Source: Siphonodentalium dalli (lineage: Eukaryota > Mollusca > Scaphopoda > Gadilida > Siphonodentaliidae). From it: a DNA stretch of 64,000 nt. A model generated the notes under the pieces. That model searched no databases, was not told the origin of the DNA, and worked only from the letters and a program-made list of their open reading frames with translations. Of this stretch, positions 37,201-46,200 are shown one piece after another. Where the stretch lies: contig CP136064.1 of NCBI GenBank assembly GCA_032622095.1, positions 257,343,863 to 257,407,862 on the forward strand. Reading direction: 5' to 3'. The translations under genes and the position numbers were made by a program. The stretch's first letter is position 1, and each line of letters starts with the position of its first letter.

Positions 37201-40200
37201 CTAAATTCACCCTCTGGGGACCTCATTCTGATAAGGCCCTCAACTGCTATGGAAGATCTAGAATAAAATTGAATTTCCCCAGTTGAAATTGGTGATGTTC
37301 ACCCATTGGGCCCCTCAATTATGAATTTTATCTTCTGCAAATTAGGGGATATAGAAACTTCCTAGAAGGGAAATTTAACTAACAACAATGTAAATTTGAT
37401 ACTATAGATACTTCCCAGAAGATGAGGCCTAAGCAGAATGAGGTCTCCAGATGGTGAATTTGGTGATGCTAGCCCGCTGTGTGGGATAGCATCACTAAAA
37501 GCATGTCTGTTCCTACATTGTGCATGTCTGGCCTCAAGCAACACAATGTATTATACAATCAAGCCTTGAAATAGTCTGTCTGTTATTTGCAGAATGAGGT
37601 CCCCAGAGGGTGAATTTAGTGACGCTATCCTGCACAGCGGGCTAGTATCACTAAATTCACCCTCTGGGGACCTCATTCTGATAAGGCCCTCAACTGCTAT
37701 GGAAGACCTAGAATAAGATTGAAGTTCCCCAGTTGAAGTTGGTGATGTTCACCCATTGGGCACCTCAATAATGAATTTTATCTTCTGCAAATTAGGGGAT
37801 ATATAAACTTCCTAGAAGGGAAATTTAACTAACAACAATGTAAATTTGATACTATAGATACTTCACAGAAGATGAGGCCTAAGCAGAATGAGATCTTGAG
37901 ACTCTAGATACTTCCCAGAAGATGAGGCCTAAGCAGAATAAGGTTCTCAGAGGGTGTATTTGGTTATGCTAGCCTGCTGTGTGGAGCAACCCCCTAAATT
38001 CACCCTCTGGGAACCTCATTCTACAAATGCCAGACACTCTTAATTCAAACTTGGAGAAAATGAAATTAATCTGATTTTAATGACCACTGAGTGATAATGT
38101 AAACAACAAGGGTGCTTCATTGATAACACCATTAATCTCATTTAAATTACAAATGACATGAATTACACTCTCTGGGGATGGAAAGCACTATGGCACAGCA
38201 GATGTTATCTACCCATCTGCCAGTTGTATAAACATGTGTCCATCAGAGCACATGGGTGGCTTGCTGTAGTAGAGAATACAAGGATTTAAAGTCATTTACT
38301 GAACATTTCTGTACATCTGTCTGTTCCTGATTTCTCCCAAACCCCTGATTTCAACCAAATATAGTGGAGTGACTAGAGGTACCTACCCTCCCACCCCAAA
38401 GATGTAATGTCATAGGTTCTTCAAAATTTTAATGAGTTTTTTTTTATTTTATTTAAAAATAAAATATTTTATTTAATAAAAAAAAATATTTATTAAAAAT
38501 AAAAAATATATATATATTTATTTTTTTTGGTTAAATTGAGCAATAAGTTAATTGAAAAAAAAATTTAAAAATTCAGATTTATGTCCATAGCCCCATCCAC
38601 ATTTGACCCAGTGACCTCATTTGAACAAATCAGAACCACAGTCACCCAATGTACCCTCATACCAAATATGAACCCATTCGGCCCGACAACTTCAGAAAAG
38701 AAGTCGTTTTAAGAATTACTATGTGGAAAAATAGTTATGGTCCTGACATCAAAACTATTTGACTTGGTGACCTCATTTGAACAAATCTGAATGAGAGTCA
38801 CCTAGGGAACATCCACACCAAATATGAACCAATTCGGTATGATGGTTTCAGAGGAGAAGATGTTTTTTTAAAAAGTTGACAGACGGACAGACAGACGGAC
38901 ATACAGACGGACGGACGGACGGACGACGGACGAGGAGTGATGACTATAGCTCCACCGGAGACTTCGTCTCAGGTGAGCTAATAAGAAAAAGCATTGACCA
39001 AGCAATGTGAGGTCCTGTAAATTAATGTTATAACATATTATAGTACACCCAATTGTTTTTAGTGTTATTAGTTTATCGAATTCCTGAAATATAAATGGTG
39101 CAAGAAATTTTCAAATGGCCAAAATATTATTTAGAATGACCCCAGTTTTGGCCGATCGATTTTCTGGGCCAGCACGAACACTGGTCATGATCCTTTTCAC
39201 ATCAGACGACAAACTAACGCAATGCAGAGCAACGATTGTATATAGACACACATCAAACCACCAACTAACGCAATGCAGAGCAACGATTGTTTTATAGACA
39301 CACATCAGACGACCAACTAACGCAATGCAGAGCAACGATTGTATATAGACACACATCAGACCACCAACTAACGCAATGCAGAGCAACGATTGTATATAGA
39401 CACACATCAGACGACCAACTAACGCAATGCAGAGCAACGATTGTATATACACACATCAGACGACAAACTAACGCAATGCAGAGCAACGATTGTATATAGA
39501 CACACATCAGACCACCAACTAACGCAATGCAGAGCAACGATTGTATATAGACACACATCAGACCACCAACTAACGCAATGTAGAGCAACGATTGTATATA
39601 GACACACATCAGACGACCAACTAACGCAATGTAGAGCAACGATTGTATATAGACACACATCAGACCACCAACTAACGCAATGCAGAGCAACGATTGTATA
39701 TAGACACACATCAGACCACCAACTAACGCAATGCAGAGCAACGATTGTATATAGACACACATCAGACCACCAACTAACGCAATGCAGAGCAACGATTGTA
39801 TATAGACACACATCAGACGACCAACTAACGCAATGCAGAGCAACGATTGTATATAGACACACATCAGACCACCAACTAACGCAATGTAGAGCAACGATTG
39901 TATATAGACACACATCAGACCACCAACTAACGCAATGTAGAGCAACGATTGTATATAGACACAGATCAGACCACCAACTAACGCAATGTAGAGCAACGAT
40001 TGTATATAGACACACATCAGACCACCAACTAACGCAATGTAGAGCAACGATTGTATATAGACACACATCAGACCACCAACTAACGCAATGTAGAGCAACG
40101 ATTGTATATAGACACACATCAGACCACCAACTAACGCAATGTAGAGCAACGATTGTATATAGACACACATCAGACCACCAACTAACGCAATGTAGAGCAA

Positions 40201-43200
40201 CGATTGTATATAGACACACATCAGACCACCAACTAACGCAATGTAGAGCAACGATTGTATATAACCACACATCAGACCACCAACTAACGCAATGTAGAGC
40301 AACGATTGTATATAGACACACATCAGACCACCAACTAACGCAATGTAGAGCAACGATTGTATATAGACACATATCAGACCACCAACTAACGCAATGTAGA
40401 GCAACGATTGTATATAGACACACATCAGACCACCAACTAACGCAATGTAGAGCAACGATTGTATATAGACACACATCAGACCACCAACTAACGCAATGTA
40501 GAGCAACGATTGTATATAGACACACATCAGACGACCAACTAACGCAATGTAGAGCAACGATTGTATATAGACGACCACCTAACGCAATGCAGAGCAACGA
40601 TTGTATATAGACGACCAACTAACGCAATGCAGAGTAACGATTGTATATAGACGACCAACTAACGCAATGCAGAGCAACGATTGTATATAGACGACCAACT
40701 AACGCAATGCAGAGCAACGATTGTATATAGACGACCAACTAACGCAATGCAGAGCAACGATTGTATATAGACGACCAACTAACGCAATGCAGAGCAACGA
40801 TTGTATATAGATCACCAACTAACGCAATGCAGAGCAACGATTGTATATAGACACACATCAGACCACCAACTAACACAATGCAGAGCAACGATTGTATATA
40901 GACGACCAACTAACGCAATGCAGAGCAACGATTGTATATAGACACACATCAGACCACCAACTAACGCAATGCAGGGCAACGATTGTATATAGACACACAT
41001 CAGACCACCAACTAAAGCAATGCAGAGCAACGATTGTATATAGACACACATCAGACCACCAACTAACGCAATGCAGAGCAACGATTGTATATAGACACAC
41101 ATCAGACCACCAACTAACGCAATGCAGAGCAACGATTGTATATAGACAATTGACAATCGAGTGAGATGCAGAGGATTATTTTTAAAAGATTCTAGCTGAA
41201 TGAAAATAATCCTCGCATCTCACGAAAAACCATACGCTGACCCGCCATACCAAATTTTTTACCCTGTGCCAATGCATTCTCTTATATATGCGAGTCGACC
41301 ATAGGTCGCCTCGCATATATAAGAGAATGCATTGGCCTAACAATTTTTTACAATTTTAATAATTTATTCTTGTATTCTTTAACAATTTTATAATTTCACC
41401 CATACAGAGCCCCAGACAAACATGAGCAGACGACACTCTTCTATATGCTTCTATATTTAATCAATTCTTCAATGACGGAGGGCATCGTGCCTCAAAACTT
41501 TAAAGAGGCCCTTGTCATACCGCTTCTGAAGAAGGCGAACATGGATCAAAATGTCCTAAAAAATTACAGACCGGTATCCAACCTTCCATTCGTCTCTAAA
41601 GTTCTTGAGCGGATGGTTCTGTATCAATTAAGGAATCATCTGGATAAAAACAATCTCAACGAACCATTTCAGTCAGCTTATCGAAAGGACCACAGTACGG
41701 AAACTGCTTTAATTCGCATCACGAACGATCTACTGTGTGCCGCAGATGATGGCCTTGTCTCCGCCATAGCATTCCTCGACCTTTCAGCGGCATTCGATAC
41801 GATTGACCATCAGATTCTCACCCAACGCTTGTCAGATACATTTGGAGTTTCTGGCACAGTCCTCTCCTGGTTCACTTCTTATCTAACTGGTCGGACGCAA
41901 ACTGTGGTGATTGGTGACGCGTGTTCGAACTCGCGATCTATTCGATACGGTGTTCCACAGGGGTCAGTTCTGGGACCCGTTTTATATTCGGCATACACAC
42001 AACCTCTCGGAAGCATAATAGCTGGTAACGGTATCAGCTACCACATGTATGCTGATGATACCCAGATATTCATTTCTTTTAAGCAGTGCGATATAGACTT
42101 AAAACTCACACATTTGCAGTCAGGGGTGATGCAAGTCAAACAGTGGATGGAGGTGAACAAACTTCACATCAACGAGAACAAAACTGAACTAATGTTTTGT
42201 GGTACGGATCAGCGTTTAAAAGCTATCAAGGTTACCTCCCTACGCATTGGCAGCGCCGACATCGAATTCTCAGATAACGCCAAAAATTTAGGAGTGATTT
42301 TAGACAAAGGACTGTCCATGAAGTCCCATATAAACACACTGTGCAAGTCCTTATTTCTGGAACTTCGGCGTATTTCTCATATGCGATCACATCTGTCGGT
42401 AGAATCCACGAAGACTTTGATCTCTTCATTTGTATTTTCACAACTGGATTATTGCAATGCTCTATTCGCTGGTCTGCCACAAGATCAATTGGCAAAGCTG
42501 CAGAGAATAATTAACATTTCGGCTCGCATTGCTCTACGAAAACATAAATTTGACCACGTCACACCTCTTCTCGCGAAACTACACTATCTTCCAATTGAAG
42601 CTCGAATTGATTATAAATGTGCCACTTTTTGTTATAAGAAATTCTCAAATGACATCACAAAGCCTTTGCCGGTTTATATTGACTCTATTCTCAATATGTA
42701 CTCTCCGCCGCGCGAATTGCGATCAGAAGATCTAAATCTGATGGCTGTTCCTAGACGTGACTCGGAAAACTACGGAAGACGATCATTTGAATATCATGCT
42801 CCGTCCGTCTGGAATGGGCTACAGGCCGACACAAAGAAAGCCGATACCATGGACACTTTTAAAACATTACTTAAATCGGAACTTTTCAAATTCTACTCTG
42901 GAAACGTCGTCCCTGAGAGTGATGCCTCTTAGTTCTGCATATGTTTATTACGTGACCCACTTGTATATTGCATATTTGTGTGTGAACTTTTGTTGTGGCC
43001 GAGCGCTTTGGGCCTTTTGGGAAAAGCGCTATATAAATGTTCTCTATTATTATTATTATTATATGTGTGGGGCTCCCTGCAGGGTAATGGATGTTTTTTA
43101 TTTTATGTCCTAAAAATTGTAAGAAATATTTATTTTAAAAAAATTGTTAGGCCATTGCATTCTCTTATATATGCGAGGCGACCTATGGTCGACTCGCATA

Positions 43201-46200
43201 TATAAGAGAATGCATTGGCACAGGGTAAAAAAATCCCGACTTACGACTGGATTTGATATTATATTTTCTATACCAGTTTGTTATGACCCATACCACAATG
43301 AAACACACGGTTAGAACTAACACATTCTTAACCCTTTCAGTGCCAGGTCCAATTTTTGTATCAACCCTGTGCCAATGCATTCTCTTATATATGCGAGTCG
43401 ACCATAGGTCGCCTCGCATATATAAGAGAATGCATTGGCCTAACAATTTTTCATCATTTGTTATAATTTTTTACAATTTTTTACAATTTTAATAATTTTT
43501 TCTCTTTCAGTGCCAGACTTATTTTGTAGGTTTAGTGCCAGGGAATCTTATGTTTTTTCATGGGCATCAAAATTATTACTATGAATACTTGGTGATAGTG
43601 TTGAGTTATAACATGCCCCTAAGGTTTTATCCAGTTTGTTTTTAAATTTGCTATAGCATGCTTAAGCATACCCAAAAAAAATTCAACCAAAACAAAAACA
43701 AAATAAAAAAAAAGTAATGTTTTTAGGGCCGATTTTACAGACCATAAATTAGGGCCGATGAGATGGTTAAATGGTTAAAGCTACAACATTATCAGCCATT
43801 TCTGTTAAAATAATGTGCAAATATACCGAATAACGTAGGACTGAGAATATGATAACATTCTGAGAGTGGAATAACACAGTCTTCTCAAGCCTGTGCTTAG
43901 TGTGCTGCCATTTGCAGAATGAGGTCCCTAGAGGGTGAATTTAGTGATGCTAGCATGCTATGCGGGATAGCGTCACTAAATAACGTGGGGACCACATTCT
44001 GCTTAGGCCTCATCTTCTCTGGGAAGTATCTTTATTATCACAGGTTCCCAATGGGTGTACATCACAATATTTACCATTTGGGAACCTCACTCTGAGTCAA
44101 TGTTTCCATAGCTGATGAGGCCATGCAGAATGAGGTCCCCAGAGGGTGAATTTGGTGATGCTAGCGCACTATGCTGGATAGTGTCACTAAATTCATCCTC
44201 TGGGGACCTCATTCTGCTAATGACAGGCACACTAAACTCAGGCTAGCACTCGCTTGCAGACACACATCAAGTATGTTAAGTTCAAATGAATTGTTACAGT
44301 AATTCAAATCTTGCACTCTGCATGAGATAAATTCATGTGTTATTTCTTAATTAATTTGAATTATATAATGCTTACCAAGATGGTTGAAGTGAGGTGGAAT
44401 TGGATAAGTTCTACTTCTAAAGTCCAGATTATGTGGGAACCAGAGAATATCATCTTTGAACTGAAATAAATCAAAACGAAGTAAATATTAAGTAACTGTA
44501 AAGAGCCCAAATTTGAACAAAGGACTGTAACTGTACCTGAAAAAAATGGTCAGCCGGACCCCTAAATCAAACTTAACCTGTATTTTATAGTAGTGAACTT
44601 ACATACAAAATTTCTTTCTATTTAGTTAAGTAGAACTACAGTTATCATCTGTAAACAAAATATAAATGAACAGACGAACGGTCCAATACATCCCGTTTTA
44701 TTAACAGGTGTATAAAAATGAAGATGCTACATATATAGAATATACGCATAGTGTTTCTGAATAACAAATTTAATCCACGAGTGGGATTGGCGATTTGCAG
44801 CATGAGCTTCAGCGAGTGGTGTAAATTGCCAATCCCACGAGTGGATTAAATTTGTTATTCAGAAACACTATGCGTATATTTTGTTTATGCCACGATCTTT
44901 ACAATGCGATGGATAAACACTTTTCCGTTCAAATTGTATGGAGAAAGTTTAATCCACTCTGCAAAGTTTAATCAACAGTAGGCACGTTTAATCAACAGGT
45001 GTTGATTAAATGTAAAATTTAAACAGATGGCTTTATTTATATAGTAAGATAGGCGATCGTGGTATAAATGAGTATACCTTGTTAGCTATAGAGAGTCTGT
45101 ACAATTCACTGCACCAAAGAGAATGCATCTCAGCTTTAACTTGCTTCAGGTGTAATATCTCTTTATACAGCTTAGTCCTCTCCTCTGATGTCAGTCCCCT
45201 GTCGAAACATCAATCACAAATGTGACCCGCCATATCAAATCCAGTCGTAAGTCGGGATTTTTTTACCCTGTGCCAATGCATTCTCTTATATATGCGAGTC
45301 AACCATAAATGCATTGGCCTAACAATGTTTTATCATTTTTTTTAAATAAATGTTTCTTACAATTTTTAGGACATAAAATGGCAACAAGCCATATTTCCGA
45401 CTAAATCCTGAAAAGTTACCCATAATTCTGCTTTGGTTAAGAGGTCGATTACTTAGGGCATTACTGTATTCGTAGCAACGGCGGAACAACTTCCTGTTAA
45501 TCGTATTTATAGAAAACAACTTTCCAGTTGAGCTTGATATTTGCAATTCCAAATGACACAGTGACTTATTTAACATCCCAGAGGTACTAGTATTGGAATA
45601 CCTAGTACAGTCACTTGATCTCACAAAGGAAGAAAGTATTAATTAACTAGTGGTACAATAACACGTGCAATGTCCGATGTTTTGTTATTGGACACGCCAG
45701 CAACATGCAGAATTAAATACACATGTAATCTAGGAGTAGATAGATAAATCGGTACTGTCATAATGACAGGCACAAACAAACATGCACTGATCATTTGGGC
45801 ATTTTCGGCCCATCATTGACAGTGACCGGACTCTTATTTCCAGGCTTGGGTTAGGACTACCGTTTAACCCTTCCATGACTGAAGCTTACTAAAATTTTGT
45901 GAAGACCCGGTGTAACAGGGGGGGGGGGGACTTTTCCTAGGATAAGTTCCCCCGTGGGGTGACTTATCCAGGGGGGGGAACATAACGTGGTACACCGGTG
46001 CCAAATGCATTCTCTTATATATGCGAGTTTCCAATATTTACCTTGACCTTGTAAACCAGTGAATTCTGATATATATGCGAGGCTCCTATGGGAGACTCAC
46101 ATATATGAGAGAATGTACTGGCCCAAGATCTTTCATGCTGGACAAGCACAGCTCCCATCATGAAGATTAAATATAATCTTACTTGGACATTTTTGGAATT

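Larger units (their letters stand above)
41237..43253 (+). mobile_element. GTGACCCGCC-family MITE, eroded ends, split by the LINE
   Basis: The left arm begins with a degenerate CTGACCCGCCATAC, followed by the hairpin core (41269-41335) and the AATTTTTTACAATTTTAATAA segment. The right arm has a second core (43152-43218) and ends at GACTGGATTTGATAT without the outer GGCGGGTCAC. Same architecture as the copies at 24160 and 28387. Confidence 0.85.

Noticed and set aside
39292-40618. Open frames of 389 to 428 codons on both strands
   Set aside because: Pure products of a 51-bp minisatellite whose length is a multiple of three; the translation is one 17-residue unit repeated.
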